In this document: in pieces, positions 8,395-19,058 of the stretch
Layout of the letters: the number at the start of each line of letters is the position of its first letter
How positions within the stretch are numbered: position 1 is the first letter of the stretch
DNA from: Bacillus sp. 2205SS5-2
GTDB lineage: Bacteria; Bacillota; Bacilli; Bacillales; Bacillaceae_K
Direction: 5' to 3'
Assembly: GCF_037024155.1 (NCBI RefSeq)
Contig: NZ_JAYKTS010000002.1
Span: 1-64,000, forward strand
DNA length: 64,000 nt
Made by a program: the position numbers and the translations under genes
The notes under the pieces: model-generated
Told to the model about the DNA's origin: nothing
The model's database searches: none
What the model saw: only the letters and a program-made list of their open reading frames with translations

Positions 8395-9402
8395 ATGAAA
8401 AAGAAACGCAAAACCATAGAATATAGCGGAAATGTTGTTTATTTCCCTGGTATTAAGGAAAGGTTGATGGAGAAAGGTCTCGATTATCTCCAAGAAAAGA
8501 AATACCGAGAAGCAGCTGATTTGTTGAAGCAAGCATTAGATTTAGGATATGAACAACCCCAAATATACATGGCGTTAATACTTGCTTTATATGAAGGGGA
8601 ACAATATGAAGCGGCGAGAGACTTTTGTCAATCTCTTCTGCAAGAAGGCAAAGGCGAATACTATGAAATCATTGACGTGTACTTGATGATTTTAATTCAA
8701 CTAAATGAACATCAAGAAGTGGTAACACTTTTGAATGCACTCTTTGATGAGCAAAATGTTCCACCGAACAAAGAAGAACACTTTAAACAGTTACTCTCAA
8801 TCAGTCAAAAAGTAGTCAATAGAGAGCAGTTAAAAATAATGGAGGCCAAGGAGGAAGAGCTTCAATTATTTACAGGTGATTTCCAAGAACAAATACTGGT
8901 GATGGGTCAATTAGTTCATCGCAACATCCGTCCATACCGGTCACAACTGATTGCTTATCTTACTGACTCAAATGCGCATCCTATGCTCCAAACAATGGTT
9001 CTGAATGTGCTCAGAGAACATGAGATTGATCAAGAACTATCAGTTATAAAACTAGGGGAACAAGGGAAAGTCATTCCGGCAGAGCTAGTAGATGTGTTTG
9101 ATATGTCTTCCTATCAAGCATTGATGGTCGAAGTGGAAGAAATGGTTGAACAAAAAAATCCCTCTCTCTTTTCATTAATGAAAGAAATGATTAGTCGACA
9201 TTCGTTTTTAAGGTACCCATTTTCCTTGTCAGCCTCTGAGAACGTTGCTTCCATATCTTATTATATCCACGCCTTAGCGCTTATTGGGGAAATGACCGAT
9301 GTAAACAAAATGGCTACAGAGATGGGGATAAGAGTGGAAGAGATAGAGAGAGAGATACGAAAAATAAAAAAATTAGAAGAATTTTCTTCTACCGATATTT
9401 AA
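8395..9402 (+). CDS. ysoA: TPR-repeat protein YsoA
   Basis: This 335-residue soluble protein starts with a basic stretch (MKKKRKT) followed by tetratricopeptide-like helical repeats between about residues 20 and 125 (LDYLQEKKYREAADLLKQAL and the next hairpins). The C-terminal half is helical with no motif that I recognise. It matches ysoA of B. subtilis by position, size and N-terminal TPR region; the family has no settled function. The ATG at 8395 is preceded by AGAAGGA at 8377-8383; the in-frame GTG at 8374 overlaps that site. A weak promoter (TTGGTA, 17 bases, TACACT; 8331-8359) sits upstream. Confidence 0.8.
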   Translation: MKKKRKTIEYSGNVVYFPGIKERLMEKGLDYLQEKKYREAADLLKQALDLGYEQPQIYMALILALYEGEQYEAARDFCQSLLQEGKGEYYEIIDVYLMILIQLNEHQEVVTLLNALFDEQNVPPNKEEHFKQLLSISQKVVNREQLKIMEAKEEELQLFTGDFQEQILVMGQLVHRNIRPYRSQLIAYLTDSNAHPMLQTMVLNVLREHEIDQELSVIKLGEQGKVIPAELVDVFDMSSYQALMVEVEEMVEQKNPSLFSLMKEMISRHSFLRYPFSLSASENVASISYYIHALALIGEMTDVNKMATEMGIRVEEIEREIRKIKKLEEFSSTDI

Positions 9403-9412
9403 AGGCTTTCTG

Positions 9413-9440
9413 TTGAAAGAAAAAGCACTTGTGTTATAAT
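9413..9440 (+). promoter_or_regulatory. Sigma-A promoter of tig
   Basis: TTGAAA at 9413-9418 and TATAAT at 9435-9440 with a 16-base spacer; it lies 125 bases before the tig start codon. Confidence 0.65.
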
Positions 9441-9564
9441 GTAATGGTTGTAAAGTGAACAATATCTTAAGATTGACAGAAGATACTGTTACATATTAAG
9501 AAGGAATTCTTAACCATGTTCAATTTGAAAATTGATCAATTATAGATTGTTGGAGGGAAATAAT

Positions 9565-10851
9565 ATGTCTGCAAAGTGGGAAAAGTTAGAAGGTAATGAA
9601 GGTGTTTTAACTGTTGAAGTTGACGTTGAAACGGTAAATAAAGGTTTAGATGAAGCCTTTAATAAAGTGGTAAAACAAGTAAATGTACCAGGTTTTCGTA
9701 AAGGGAAAATGCCTCGTGGCATGTTCGAAAAACGTTTTGGTGTAGAATCTCTTTACCAAGATGCAATTGATTTTATGCTTCCAGAAGCTTATTCAAGCGC
9801 TGTGGAAGAAACAAATATCGATCCAGTTGACCGTCCTGAAATCGATGTAACTCAAATGGAAAAAGGCAAAGAGTTTATTTTCACAGCAAAAGTAACTGTT
9901 AAGCCTGAAGTGAAACTGGGCGAATACAAAGGTCTAGAAGTGGAAGAAATGACTACTGAAGTAACTGCAGAAGATGTGGATGCTGAATTGAAATCTCTTC
10001 AAGAGCGTCAAGCTGAGCTTGCTGTAAAAGAAGAAGGAACAGTTGAAAACGGCGATACAGCTGTTATTGATTTTGAAGGATTCGTTGAAGGTGAAGCATT
10101 TGAAGGTGGAAAAGGTGAAAATTATTCACTTGAAATCGGATCTGGTTCATTCATCCCAGGGTTTGAAGAACAGTTAATCGGATTATCTGCTGGAGATGAA
10201 AAAGAAGTTGAAGTAACTTTCCCAGAAGAATATCACTCAGAAGATCTTGCTGGAAAAATGGCTACTTTTAAAGTGAAGCTTCACGAAATTAAAACAAAAG
10301 AACTTCCTGAACTTAATGATGAATTTGCTCAAGAAGCAGACGAAGAAGTAGAAACACTTGCTGAGCTTAAAGAAAAAACAAAAACGCGTCTGGAAGAAAC
10401 GAAAAAAACAGAAGCGGAAACATCTACTCGTGAAGCTTTAATTGAAAAAGCTTCTGAAGGTGCAGAAGTGGAAATTCCACAAGCTATGATCGACAGCGAA
10501 TTAAACCGTATGATGCAAGAATTTGAACAACGTCTTCAAATGCAGGGCATGAACTTAGAATTGTACTTCCAATTCTCAGGACAAGACGAAGAAGCTCTTC
10601 GTGCTCAAATGCAAGAAGATGCAGCAAAACGTGTACGTACAAACTTAACGCTTGAAGCTATTGCAATCGCTGAAAACTTAGAAGTTTCTGATGAGGAAGC
10701 AGAAAAAGAAGTAAGCGTAATGGCTGAGCAATATAATATGAGCTCCGATAACATTAAGCAAGCGCTTGGTGGCTTAGATGGTCTTAAAGGTGACTTGAAA
10801 ATTCGCAAAGCAATCGAATTTCTTGTAGATAATAGCAAAACTGTTGCATAA
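9565..10851 (+). CDS. tig: Trigger factor, ribosome-associated chaperone
   Basis: Trigger factor binds beside the ribosomal exit tunnel and shields nascent chains. The 428-residue protein has the three family domains: an N-terminal ribosome-binding domain with the signature GFRKGKMPR (near residue 45), a central FKBP-type peptidyl-prolyl isomerase domain (about 150-245, [19 protein letters not shown]), and the long helical C-terminal domain. The ATG at 9565 follows GGAGGG closely; upstream in-frame codons lack a ribosome-binding site. It is expressed from its own promoter, with a terminator after it, and precedes clpX as in B. subtilis. Confidence 0.97.
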   Translation: MSAKWEKLEGNEGVLTVEVDVETVNKGLDEAFNKVVKQVNVPGFRKGKMPRGMFEKRFGVESLYQDAIDFMLPEAYSSAVEETNIDPVDRPEIDVTQMEKGKEFIFTAKVTVKPEVKLGEYKGLEVEEMTTEVTAEDVDAELKSLQERQAELAVKEEGTVENGDTAVIDFEGFVEGEAFEGGKGENYSLEIGSGSFIPGFEEQLIGLSAGDEKEVEVTFPEEYHSEDLAGKMATFKVKLHEIKTKELPELNDEFAQEADEEVETLAELKEKTKTRLEETKKTEAETSTREALIEKASEGAEVEIPQAMIDSELNRMMQEFEQRLQMQGMNLELYFQFSGQDEEALRAQMQEDAAKRVRTNLTLEAIAIAENLEVSDEEAEKEVSVMAEQYNMSSDNIKQALGGLDGLKGDLKIRKAIEFLVDNSKTVA

Positions 10852-10863
10852 TAATAGATAGAG

Positions 10864-10897
10864 AAACAAGGTGCGATTAAATCGTGCCTTGTTTTAT
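10864..10897 (+). terminator. Terminator after tig
   Basis: AAACAAGG and CCTTGTTT enclose a further stem (with two G-T pairs) around a TAA loop and lead into TTTTA. The following 250 bases up to clpX carry no feature I can assign with confidence. Confidence 0.7.
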
Positions 10898-11150
10898 ACA
10901 AAAAAAAATTACATAAAGAATAGAATTTCGTAAAAATGGGAAAAGCTGATTAGACGGGTCAAATCATAAGGGATTTTGGTTGTTTTTCCCTAAAGTCGTT
11001 TAAGTTCCGTTTCCATTTTGTTTTGTGTTAAAATGCAATACATAACTGTTTCGGTAATACAATGTATCATGTAGTAGCTATATGATCGTCATTGAATAAA
11101 TTAAAGACTTAACATATTGTTAATTAGTCTTTACTAAGGGGTGAACGTCA

Positions 11151-12422
11151 TTGTTTAAATTTAACGATGAAAAAGGACAACTCAAGTGCTCATTCTGTGG
11201 CAAAACACAGGATCAAGTTCGGAAACTTGTGGCAGGTCCAGGAGTTTATATATGCGATGAATGTATCGAGTTATGTACAGAAATCGTAGAGGAAGAACTT
11301 GGGACAGAAGAAGAAGTAGAATTTAAAGATGTGCCGAAACCAATGGAGATTCGTGGGATTTTGGATGAATATGTAATTGGTCAAGACCAGGCGAAAAAGT
11401 CGCTTGCCGTAGCTGTATATAATCACTACAAGCGGATTAATTCTAATAACAAAGTAGATGATGTAGAGTTATCGAAAAGTAATATTAGCTTAATTGGGCC
11501 CACTGGAAGTGGTAAAACTCTTTTAGCTCAAACCTTAGCAAGAATTTTAAATGTTCCTTTTGCTATTGCTGATGCGACATCGCTTACAGAAGCGGGCTAT
11601 GTTGGAGAAGATGTTGAAAACATCTTATTAAAGCTTATCCAGGCAGCTGACTATGATGTTGAACGTGCAGAAAAAGGAATTATTTATATTGATGAAATCG
11701 ACAAAGTGGCTCGTAAATCAGAAAACCCATCCATTACACGAGATGTTTCTGGTGAAGGAGTCCAGCAAGCACTACTGAAAATTTTGGAAGGAACAACAGC
11801 AAGTGTGCCGCCTCAAGGTGGACGTAAGCATCCTCACCAAGAATTCATTCAGATTGATACAAGTAATATCCTGTTTATTTGCGGTGGTGCATTTGACGGT
11901 ATTGAACAGATCATCAAACGTCGATTAGGTCAACAAGTCATCGGATTCGGGTCAGATTCCAAAAAAGCAGAGGTTGAAGACAAATCCTTGCTATCTAGAG
12001 TAGTACCAGAAGATTTACTGCGATTTGGACTCATACCAGAATTTATCGGTCGTCTCCCAGTCATTGCGAGTTTGACGCCTTTAGATGAGGATGCACTAAT
12101 TGAAATTTTGACGAAACCAAAAAATGCACTAGTGAAACAATATCAAAAAATGCTTGAGTTAGATGAAGTAAACCTTGATTTTGAAGAGGGTGCACTGATA
12201 GAAATTGCGAAAAAAGCGATCGAACGTAAAACAGGTGCACGTGGTCTCCGTTCGATTATCGAAAACATTATGTTGGATGTTATGTTTGATCTTCCATCGA
12301 GAGAAGATATCAAAAAATGTATTATTACACAAGATACGGTAGTCAATGGTGAAAAGCCTAAACTTCTTTTAGAAGATGGAACAGAGCTTTCCCCTAACGA
12401 TGAAACTAAAAATTCAGCATGA
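11151..12422 (+). CDS. clpX: ClpX, ATPase subunit of the ClpXP protease
   Basis: ClpX unfolds tagged or damaged proteins and feeds them to ClpP. The 423-residue protein carries the N-terminal C4 zinc-binding domain (Cys13, Cys16, Cys35, Cys38), then one AAA+ module with Walker A GPTGSGKT, the pore loop GYVGEDV, Walker [10 protein letters not shown], and the C-terminal D2 small domain. The IGF loop region is present (VIGFGSDSK). The start is TTG at 11151, preceded by AAGGGGTG. A perfect terminator follows, so lonB is a separate unit. Confidence 0.97.
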   Translation: MFKFNDEKGQLKCSFCGKTQDQVRKLVAGPGVYICDECIELCTEIVEEELGTEEEVEFKDVPKPMEIRGILDEYVIGQDQAKKSLAVAVYNHYKRINSNNKVDDVELSKSNISLIGPTGSGKTLLAQTLARILNVPFAIADATSLTEAGYVGEDVENILLKLIQAADYDVERAEKGIIYIDEIDKVARKSENPSITRDVSGEGVQQALLKILEGTTASVPPQGGRKHPHQEFIQIDTSNILFICGGAFDGIEQIIKRRLGQQVIGFGSDSKKAEVEDKSLLSRVVPEDLLRFGLIPEFIGRLPVIASLTPLDEDALIEILTKPKNALVKQYQKMLELDEVNLDFEEGALIEIAKKAIERKTGARGLRSIIENIMLDVMFDLPSREDIKKCIITQDTVVNGEKPKLLLEDGTELSPNDETKNSA

Positions 12423-12424
12423 TG

Positions 12425-12466
12425 ACAAAAAATCCCAAAAGGTTAACGCCTTTTGGGATTTTTTGT
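12425..12466 (+). terminator. Rho-independent terminator after clpX
   Basis: AAAATCCCAAAAGG pairs with CCTTTTGGGATTTT around a short loop and ends in a T run. Confidence 0.92.
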
Positions 12467-12481
12467 CGGTAGGTCCATTTT

Positions 12482-12511
12482 GTTTAATCTCGTTATTCAC
12501 AGGAGATACTA
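12482..12511 (+). promoter_or_regulatory. Forespore (sigma-F/sigma-G) promoter of lonB
   Basis: GTTTA at 12482-12486 fits the -35 GywTA and GGAGATACTA at 12502-12511 fits the -10 GgnrAnAnTw at every defined position, with the canonical 15-base spacer. lonB is forespore-expressed in B. subtilis. The site lies 32 bases before the start codon. Confidence 0.8.
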
Positions 12512-12543
12512 CGTAATACTACTTGGATAACTGGAGGGATTGT

Positions 12544-14193
12544 ATGAGTTGGACTGCTATTGCGTTACTTATCCAGCTTTTCTTTGGCGTCATCATTGGG
12601 TTGTACTTTTGGAATTTACTTCGAAACCAACGAACTCAAAAAGTATCCATAGATCGAGAGTCAAAAAAAGAAATGGAGCAGCTTAGACAGCTACGCTCGA
12701 TAAAGCTATCAGAACCTTTGGCAGAGAAGGTGAGACCAACAAGTTTTGAGGATATTATTGGGCAAGAAGATGGTATTCAAGCGTTAAGAGCAGCACTATG
12801 TGGTCCGAACCCTCAACACGTGATTATTTACGGACCTCCTGGAGTTGGAAAAACGGCTGCAGCTCGATTAGTATTAGAAGAAGCAAAAAAACAACAAACG
12901 ACCCCATTTTCTCCCAAAGCGGTTTTTGTTGAGTTAGATGCCACGACAGCTAGGTTCGATGAAAGAGGAATAGCAGACCCGCTAATTGGTTCTGTGCATG
13001 ATCCAATCTATCAAGGAGCCGGAGCGATGGGACAAGCTGGGATTCCTCAACCAAAACAAGGAGCGGTGACTAATGCTCATGGCGGAGTATTATTTATTGA
13101 CGAAATTGGTGAATTACACCCCATTCAACTGAATAAGATGTTGAAGGTGTTAGAAGATCGAAAAGTATATTTGGAAAGTGCTTATTACAGTGAAGAAAAC
13201 CAGCAAATTCCTCAGCATATACACGATATATTTAAGAATGGACTACCGGCCGATTTCAGACTCATTGGAGCAACAACTCGGACCCCAAGTGAAATTCCAC
13301 CAGCCATTCGTTCTCGGTGTATGGAAGTATTCTTTCGAGAGCTTGATCGAGAAGAAATTATTCAAGTGGGAAAAAGAGCGGTTGATAAAGTGAATTTAAA
13401 AATAAGTGATAATGGTTTGGAGATACTATCCACGTTCGCGCGAAATGGAAGAGAAGCTGTAAATATGGTTCAAATTGCAGCCGGATTAGCGATTGTTAAA
13501 AAACGGACGGGGATTCTAGATGAAGATATTGAGTGGGTCGTTCATTCTAGTCAACTCTCTCCTCGGTTTGACAAAAGAGTGAATCCAAAAGCAGTGATAG
13601 GACTTGTAAATGGATTAGCTGTAACGGGCCCAAATACCGGTTCGTTGCTAGAAATTGAAGTAACGGTTATCCCAGCTTTAGACAAAGGAAGTATAAATAT
13701 TACGGGAATTGTAGAAGAAGAGAGCATAGGAAATCAAGGGAAATCTGTTCGTAGAAAGAGTATGGCTAAAGGGTCTATTGAGAATGTCTTAACAGTTTTG
13801 CGTACGATGGGTATACCTTCAGAACAATATGATATCCATGTGAATTTTCCCGGTGGAATCCCAGTAGATGGTCCTTCTGCTGGAATCGCAATGGCAACAG
13901 GTATCTACTCTGCAATCTATCGAATTCCTGTGTACCATGATATCGCCATGACCGGAGAGATTAGCATTCATGGTCTTGTTAAGCCAGTCGGAGGAGTATT
14001 AGCAAAGGTAAAGGCTGCTAAACTTGCTGGGGCAACAAAGGTGATTATTCCATATGACAATCAACCTTCTTTATTAAGAGAGGTATCTGATATCGAGATC
14101 ATTCCTGTTAAAACCTTACAAGAAGTTATTAAAATTGCATTGCAAAAGGATCGAAAAGAAGGATTTGGCATTGAAAAAAGTCAAAGTGTGTAA
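12544..14193 (+). CDS. lonB: Forespore ATP-dependent protease LonB
   Basis: LonB is a membrane-anchored Lon-type protease made in the forespore. The 549-residue protein begins with a transmembrane helix (about residues 3-23), lacks the large N-terminal LAN domain of LonA, and has an AAA+ module with Walker A GPPGVGKT near residue 97 and Walker B VLFIDEIGEL. The C-terminal Lon protease domain carries the catalytic serine in DGPSAGIAMA and the lysine in the VKPVGGVLAKVKAA region. The ATG at 12544 follows CTGGAGGGA. The sporulation-type promoter upstream supports forespore expression. Confidence 0.95.
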   Translation: MSWTAIALLIQLFFGVIIGLYFWNLLRNQRTQKVSIDRESKKEMEQLRQLRSIKLSEPLAEKVRPTSFEDIIGQEDGIQALRAALCGPNPQHVIIYGPPGVGKTAAARLVLEEAKKQQTTPFSPKAVFVELDATTARFDERGIADPLIGSVHDPIYQGAGAMGQAGIPQPKQGAVTNAHGGVLFIDEIGELHPIQLNKMLKVLEDRKVYLESAYYSEENQQIPQHIHDIFKNGLPADFRLIGATTRTPSEIPPAIRSRCMEVFFRELDREEIIQVGKRAVDKVNLKISDNGLEILSTFARNGREAVNMVQIAAGLAIVKKRTGILDEDIEWVVHSSQLSPRFDKRVNPKAVIGLVNGLAVTGPNTGSLLEIEVTVIPALDKGSINITGIVEEESIGNQGKSVRRKSMAKGSIENVLTVLRTMGIPSEQYDIHVNFPGGIPVDGPSAGIAMATGIYSAIYRIPVYHDIAMTGEISIHGLVKPVGGVLAKVKAAKLAGATKVIIPYDNQPSLLREVSDIEIIPVKTLQEVIKIALQKDRKEGFGIEKSQSV

Positions 14194-14214
14194 GGTAAAA
14201 TAGGAGTGTTCTAG

Positions 14215-14243
14215 ACCGATTCGATTTCGAATCGGTTTCATTT
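14215..14243 (+). terminator. Terminator-like hairpin after lonB
   Basis: ACCGATTCGA (14215-14224) pairs perfectly with TCGAATCGGT (14227-14236) across a two-base loop, followed by TTCATTT. The T-tract is interrupted. The next 270 bases to lonA show no gene. Confidence 0.7.
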
Positions 14244-14515
14244 GGAAATATGAAAGAATAGATCATCAGCAACAAAAAGTTAGCAGGAGCAATGGCATAT
14301 TGAAGGAGAGTCGAATAATGTTATCAGGGAGTGGTAAAGAGAGAATGGGTCTTTGAATGGACACTAGTATACAAATAGGTTAGAATTGTACAAAGATTGA
14401 CGTCGGTAAACATGACTGATTTTTTGGGAATAATCATACATAAATTGAATGAACGTTGAATCCCGTTCATTTTTAAATGAGATTTTCATAATAGAATGAT
14501 GGAGGTACTTTGATT

Positions 14516-16849
14516 ATGACGAAAAAACAAGAACAAATCGTCCCCCTCCTACCTTTAAGAGGTTTGCTTGTTTATCCAACCATGGTTCTTCACCTCGATG
14601 TAGGTAGAGACCGTTCTGTGGAAGCATTAGAAAAGGCAATGATGGGTGATCACTTTATTTTTTTAACCACGCAAAAAGATATTAATATTGATGAACCAAC
14701 TGAAGAAGATATTTACACAATGGGTACATTAACTAAAGTAAAACAAATGTTAAAGCTCCCAAATGGTACGATTCGGGTATTAGTAGAAGGACTGCAACGA
14801 GCTACGATTAATAAGTTGTATGAAGAAGAGTCCTATACCTCTGTGGCAGTTGTTACGCATGAAGAAGAAGCGAACAAAAGTCCGGAACTAGATGCCTTAA
14901 TGAGAACTTTGTTGAACTATTTCGACCAGTACATCAAGCTATCTAAGAAAATTACAGCAGAAACCTATTCGACGGTTTCTGATATAGAAGAGCCTGGAAG
15001 ATTGGCGGATATTGTTGCATCTCACCTTCCTCTTAAGCTCAAAGACAAACAACAAATTTTAGAAATGCTTGAAGTTCATGATCGATTACAACATGTAATT
15101 GAAATTATTCATAATGAAAAAGAAGTATTAAATCTCGAAAAGAAAATCGGTCAGCGTGTCAAACGTTCGATGGAACGAACGCAAAAAGAATATTATTTAC
15201 GTGAGCAATTAAAAGCAATTCAAAAAGAATTAGGCGACAAAGAGGGGAAAACAGGAGAAATCTCTGAGTTGGCTGGAAAAATTGAAGAAGCTGAGATGCC
15301 TCTTCATGTTGAGGCAACAGCTCTAAAAGAATTAAGTCGGTATGAAAAGATTCCCTCTAGCTCTGCAGAGAGCGCGGTCATTCGTAATTATATCGAATGG
15401 CTGATTGCTCTACCTTGGACAAACGCGACAGATGATGATCTAAACATTGTTAAAGCAGAGAAAATCTTAAATCGGGATCACTATGGATTAGGTAAAGTAA
15501 AAGAACGAGTGTTAGAATATTTAGCAGTTCAACAACTAACTAATTCTCTAAAAGGTCCTATCCTTTGTTTAGCAGGACCTCCTGGGGTAGGAAAGACGAG
15601 TTTAGCGCGATCGATTGCAGAATCTCTTGGTCGTAACTTTGTTCGCATTTCTCTTGGAGGGGTTCGGGATGAATCAGAAATTCGAGGTCATCGCCGCACA
15701 TATGTGGGAGCCATGCCAGGCCGGATAATCCAAGGAATGAAGAAAGCGGGAACGGTTAATCCTGTGTTTTTGATGGATGAAATAGATAAAATGTCTAATG
15801 ATTTTCGAGGAGATCCTTCTTCTGCGATGTTAGAAGTACTCGATCCAGAGCAAAATAACTCTTTTAGCGATCATTATATTGAAGAAACCTATGATTTATC
15901 TAATGTGATGTTTATTGCAACAGCCAATAACTTAGCGACGATTCCAGGTCCATTGCGGGACCGGATGGAAATCATTTCAATTGCGGGTTATACAGAAGAA
16001 GAAAAAATCAATATTGCAAAGGATCATTTGTTAACGAAACAAATTACAGATCATGGTCTAACTAAGAGCCAATTGCAAATACGTGATGATTCTATTCGAG
16101 ATATTGTCAGGTATTATACTAGAGAAGCAGGCGTTCGAAGTTTAGAGCGTCAACTGGCAGCAATTTGCCGGAAAACTGCTAAAATTATTGTTTCAGGCAA
16201 AAAGAAGCGAGTTGTTATTACTGAAAAAAACCTTGAAGATTTTCTAGGGAAAAAAATCTTTCGCTATGGTCAAGCTGAAACAGAGGATATAGTAGGTGTA
16301 GCAACAGGATTAGCTTATACCACGGTTGGTGGGGATACGCTGCAAATTGAAGTGAGTCTCTCACCTGGTAAGGGAAGGTTAGTGTTAACTGGTAAACTAG
16401 GCGATGTAATGAAAGAATCTGCTCAAGCAGCGTTTAGTTATGTTCGTTCTAAAACAAAAGAACTTGGAATTCAAGAGGATTTTCATGAACAATATGATAT
16501 TCATATCCATGTCCCTGAAGGAGCTGTGCCAAAGGATGGGCCTTCAGCTGGGATAACCATCACAACGGCCTTAGTTTCTGCGTTAACAGGTAAAGAGATT
16601 CATCGTGAAGTGGGGATGACTGGAGAAATGACGCTTCGCGGGAGAGTACTGCCAATTGGTGGTGTGAAAGAGAAGACGTTAAGCGCTCATCGCGCTGGAC
16701 TTCGAACCATCATTCTGCCGCGAGATAATGAAAAAGATATTGATGATATACCGGAAAGTGTTCGTCAAGATTTACGATTTGTACTTGTGTCCCATATAGA
16801 TGAAGTACTAGAAATAGCAATAGCAGGTGGAATAGATGAAAGTAAATAA
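14516..16849 (+). CDS. lonA: ATP-dependent protease LonA
   Basis: LonA is the soluble hexameric Lon protease that degrades misfolded and regulatory proteins. The 777-residue protein has the LAN substrate-binding domain (residues 1-210, opening with [16 protein letters not shown]), a coiled helical linker, an AAA+ module with Walker [10 protein letters not shown] and Walker [12 protein letters not shown], and the protease domain with the catalytic serine in [10 protein letters not shown] (about residue 680) and lysine in [13 protein letters not shown] (about 720). The ATG at 14516 has GGAGGT nine bases upstream. The 3' end overlaps engB by 14 bases. Confidence 0.97.
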   Translation: MTKKQEQIVPLLPLRGLLVYPTMVLHLDVGRDRSVEALEKAMMGDHFIFLTTQKDINIDEPTEEDIYTMGTLTKVKQMLKLPNGTIRVLVEGLQRATINKLYEEESYTSVAVVTHEEEANKSPELDALMRTLLNYFDQYIKLSKKITAETYSTVSDIEEPGRLADIVASHLPLKLKDKQQILEMLEVHDRLQHVIEIIHNEKEVLNLEKKIGQRVKRSMERTQKEYYLREQLKAIQKELGDKEGKTGEISELAGKIEEAEMPLHVEATALKELSRYEKIPSSSAESAVIRNYIEWLIALPWTNATDDDLNIVKAEKILNRDHYGLGKVKERVLEYLAVQQLTNSLKGPILCLAGPPGVGKTSLARSIAESLGRNFVRISLGGVRDESEIRGHRRTYVGAMPGRIIQGMKKAGTVNPVFLMDEIDKMSNDFRGDPSSAMLEVLDPEQNNSFSDHYIEETYDLSNVMFIATANNLATIPGPLRDRMEIISIAGYTEEEKINIAKDHLLTKQITDHGLTKSQLQIRDDSIRDIVRYYTREAGVRSLERQLAAICRKTAKIIVSGKKKRVVITEKNLEDFLGKKIFRYGQAETEDIVGVATGLAYTTVGGDTLQIEVSLSPGKGRLVLTGKLGDVMKESAQAAFSYVRSKTKELGIQEDFHEQYDIHIHVPEGAVPKDGPSAGITITTALVSALTGKEIHREVGMTGEMTLRGRVLPIGGVKEKTLSAHRAGLRTIILPRDNEKDIDDIPESVRQDLRFVLVSHIDEVLEIAIAGGIDESK

Positions 16850-17417
16850 TGTAGAACTAGTAATAAGTGCTGTAAGACCGGAACAATACCCCAAAGAACG
16901 ATTAGCAGAGTTTGCGCTTGCTGGTCGCTCGAATGTGGGGAAATCATCATTTATTAATAAAATGCTGAATCGTAAAGCGCTAGCTAGAATTTCCTCGAGA
17001 CCAGGTAAAACACAAACATTGAATTTCTATAAAATTGAAGAACAACTATTCTTTGTTGATGTTCCAGGTTATGGATTTGCCAAAGTCTCAAAAAGCGAGC
17101 GAGATGCTTGGGGTCGTATGATCGAAACTTACTTTACGATAAGGGATCAATTAAGTGCTGTAATATTAATAGTAGATTTACGTCATCCACCAACCAAGGA
17201 TGATATTACCATGTACAATTTCCTTAAACATTATGACTTGCCGTGTTTAGTCGTAGCGACTAAATCAGATAAAATCCCAAAAGGAAAATGGCAGAAGCAT
17301 ATGAAAATCACAAAGGAAACCTTAAATCTTGAAAAGGGCGACGAAGTAATTCTATTTTCTTCTGAAACGGGAGAGGGAAAAGATAAAGTTTGGGGCGCAT
17401 TAAATAAGTTTAAATAA
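16836..17417 (+). CDS. engB: Ribosome-biogenesis GTPase EngB (YsxC)
   Basis: EngB is an essential GTPase for 50S subunit assembly. The 193-residue protein has the TrmE-Era-EngA-EngB family motifs: G1 [10 protein letters not shown]3 [11 protein letters not shown]4 TKSD and a C-terminal SSETGEG (G5). The ATG at 16836 lies inside lonA, so the two overlap by 14 bases and are translationally coupled, as in other Bacillales. A terminator directly follows. Confidence 0.96.
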   Translation: MKVNNVELVISAVRPEQYPKERLAEFALAGRSNVGKSSFINKMLNRKALARISSRPGKTQTLNFYKIEEQLFFVDVPGYGFAKVSKSERDAWGRMIETYFTIRDQLSAVILIVDLRHPPTKDDITMYNFLKHYDLPCLVVATKSDKIPKGKWQKHMKITKETLNLEKGDEVILFSSETGEGKDKVWGALNKFK

Positions 17418-17424
17418 GGACAAA

Positions 17425-17463
17425 AAACCTGACTACCAATTTAAAGGTAGTCAGGTTTTTTCT
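17425..17463 (+). terminator. Rho-independent terminator after engB
   Basis: AAAAAACCTGACTACC pairs with GGTAGTCAGGTTTTTT around an eight-base loop. A family A repeat begins immediately after the T-tract. Confidence 0.92.
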
Positions 17464-17465
17464 TT

Positions 17466-17651
17466 TTGAAAGGCTCTTTTCAAATGGCTCTTTTCGTATA
17501 CAATGTGGCTATTTCATCTGATTTTTGATTAAATCGCCTATTTCACTGTTGATTTCCATTAAAAATAGACGAAATGATGCCCGAAACAAAGCTATATCAA
17601 CGTTTATAGACTGGTACGAAAAGCAACAAACTTTGTGAAAAAAGCCTTTCA
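17466..17651 (-). repeat. Family A interspersed repeat (copy 2)
   Basis: About 185 bases with imperfect terminal inverted repeats (TTTGAAAGGCTCTTTTC at the left; GAAAAAAGCCTTTCAAA at the right), in opposite orientation to the copy at 27925. It shares with the copy at 40853 an 18-base extension that repeats the GGCTC-TTTTC end. It abuts the engB terminator. Confidence 0.85.
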
Positions 17652-17815
17652 AATACATTGTTGCTATTGATTCACCATTTTGGGTAAACAGCTACTTTTG
17701 GAGATAGCGCATCAATTAATTACGGAAAGATAACCAGAAACCGATCTATATCACAGTTTAATGATTGGTTGAAAGCTACTAACATTGCGAAACCAACCTT
17801 TTGAAAAGGAAGAGA
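17651..17815 (-). repeat. Diverged family A repeat next to copy 2
   Basis: The next 165 bases follow the same order of landmarks (TTGTTGCTATT at the left, ATCTATATCAC with a TTTAATGATTGGTTGAAAG end, and a terminal CCTTTTGAAAAGG) but with many substitutions. I read it as an older family A copy. The remaining bases to 17988 hold nothing I can assign. Confidence 0.5.
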
Positions 17816-17988
17816 GGTTATTTTTCCGGATGGGTAGGTATGTGTCTAGCAATTGGCACAATTCTTATCAATCATTTGGATTTAAGAGGAAATAAAGGGA
17901 AAGTATAGGAATTGCACGTCTGGAAGAGATGAGTTCGTCACAGCTTGGCTAAGATGCGGAGAGAATGAATTTTCAGTTTGTATCATTT

Positions 17989-18017
17989 TTGAGAATAATG
18001 TGAATAATTGGTAAAAT
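17989..18017 (+). promoter_or_regulatory. Sigma-A promoter of the amino-acid ABC transporter
   Basis: TTGAGA at 17989-17994, a 17-base spacer and TAAAAT at 18012-18017, about 50 bases before the start codon of the binding protein. Confidence 0.6.
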
Positions 18018-18066
18018 AGTAGTGTTCGCTTCATTGAACGACTTAGATAAACAAGGGGGAAGTAGA

Positions 18067-18855
18067 ATGAAAAATAAGTTGAAGTTATTTTTGATCACAA
18101 CGTTGACTTTATTGTTAGCAGCATGTGGCAGTGAGACCTCAGGGGGGGATGAAACGGGACTAAATTTAGTAGAAGATGGCAAGTTTGTTTATGCTGCTTC
18201 AGGTGAATTTGCCCCTTTTAGTGTAACCGAAGAAGATGGAAAGATGTCGGGTTTTGATATTGATGTGGCAGAAGCTATAGCAAAGAAGCTTGATCTTGAT
18301 CCTGAGCAAAAGAAATTTAAATTCGCTGGGATTGTCGAAGGAGTAAAAACGGGTCGATTTGATGCAGCGGTAGCTAGTCATACAATAACAGATGAACGTT
18401 TAGAGCAAGTCAATTTCTCAACACCGTACTATTATTCAGGACCACAAATTTTTGTAAGACCAGATAGTGATGTCTTAACCTTAGCTGATTTAGAAGGAAT
18501 GGAAATTGCGGTGTCAAAAGGTTCTACATATGAAGAAACAGCAGCAGAGGTCACCGATAAAATTCAACGCTATGACAGTGATGTTGTTGCCCTAGAAGCG
18601 TTGAATAATGGTAAACATGATGCCGTTATTACTGACTTCATCACTGGTAAAGAAGCGATGGGAGCAGGGTTAACTATTGATGCTCGCGAATTAATTGGAC
18701 GTAGCGATCAAGGGATTGCCATTAATAAAGAGAACAAAGAACTGTTAGAAAAAATCAATAAAGCACTAGAAGAACTAAGAGAAGAAGGAAAGTTAAAAGA
18801 AATTAGTGAGAAATATTTCGGAGAAGACATTACGACAGATCCGGAAAAGGAGTAG
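18067..18855 (+). CDS. Polar amino-acid ABC transporter, substrate-binding lipoprotein
   Basis: This 262-residue protein is an extracellular solute-binding protein of family 3 (glutamine/histidine/arginine type). It has a lipoprotein signal peptide ending LLAAC and the family blocks GEFAPFSVTEEDGKMSGFDIDVAEAI (split over residues 42-70), GRFDAAVASHTITDERLEQVNFSTPYY and a C-terminal helix with EEGKLKEISEKYFG. It captures an amino acid outside the membrane for the permease and ATPase encoded next. The ATG at 18067 follows AAGGGGGAAG; the TTG/ATG codons further upstream lack such a site. The exact substrate cannot be read from sequence. Confidence 0.9.
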   Translation: MKNKLKLFLITTLTLLLAACGSETSGGDETGLNLVEDGKFVYAASGEFAPFSVTEEDGKMSGFDIDVAEAIAKKLDLDPEQKKFKFAGIVEGVKTGRFDAAVASHTITDERLEQVNFSTPYYYSGPQIFVRPDSDVLTLADLEGMEIAVSKGSTYEETAAEVTDKIQRYDSDVVALEALNNGKHDAVITDFITGKEAMGAGLTIDARELIGRSDQGIAINKENKELLEKINKALEELREEGKLKEISEKYFGEDITTDPEKE

Positions 18856-18861
18856 TAATTC

Positions 18862-18905
18862 TGGGAGATGAATGGGTTTTACCATCGTCTCCTCATTTTT
18901 TTAAT
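18862..18905 (+). terminator. Intra-operon attenuator hairpin after the binding protein
   Basis: GGAGATGA-ATGG pairs with CCAT-CGTCTCC and is followed by a run of seven T. Placed between the binding-protein and permease genes, it probably lets the binding protein be made in excess. Confidence 0.75.
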
Positions 18906-19058
18906 AATTAGCTGACTCTAACTCCAAAATTAAGTGGTCCCTTCTTCGAAAAAAGCTGAAGGGGTGGGTGAAGAGAGTACGTAAGAACCGAATTCGTTCA
19001 ACAAGAGCCGTACGTTTGGAAATATTTCCGATGTCAAATGGAGTCATGGAGGGAAAGT

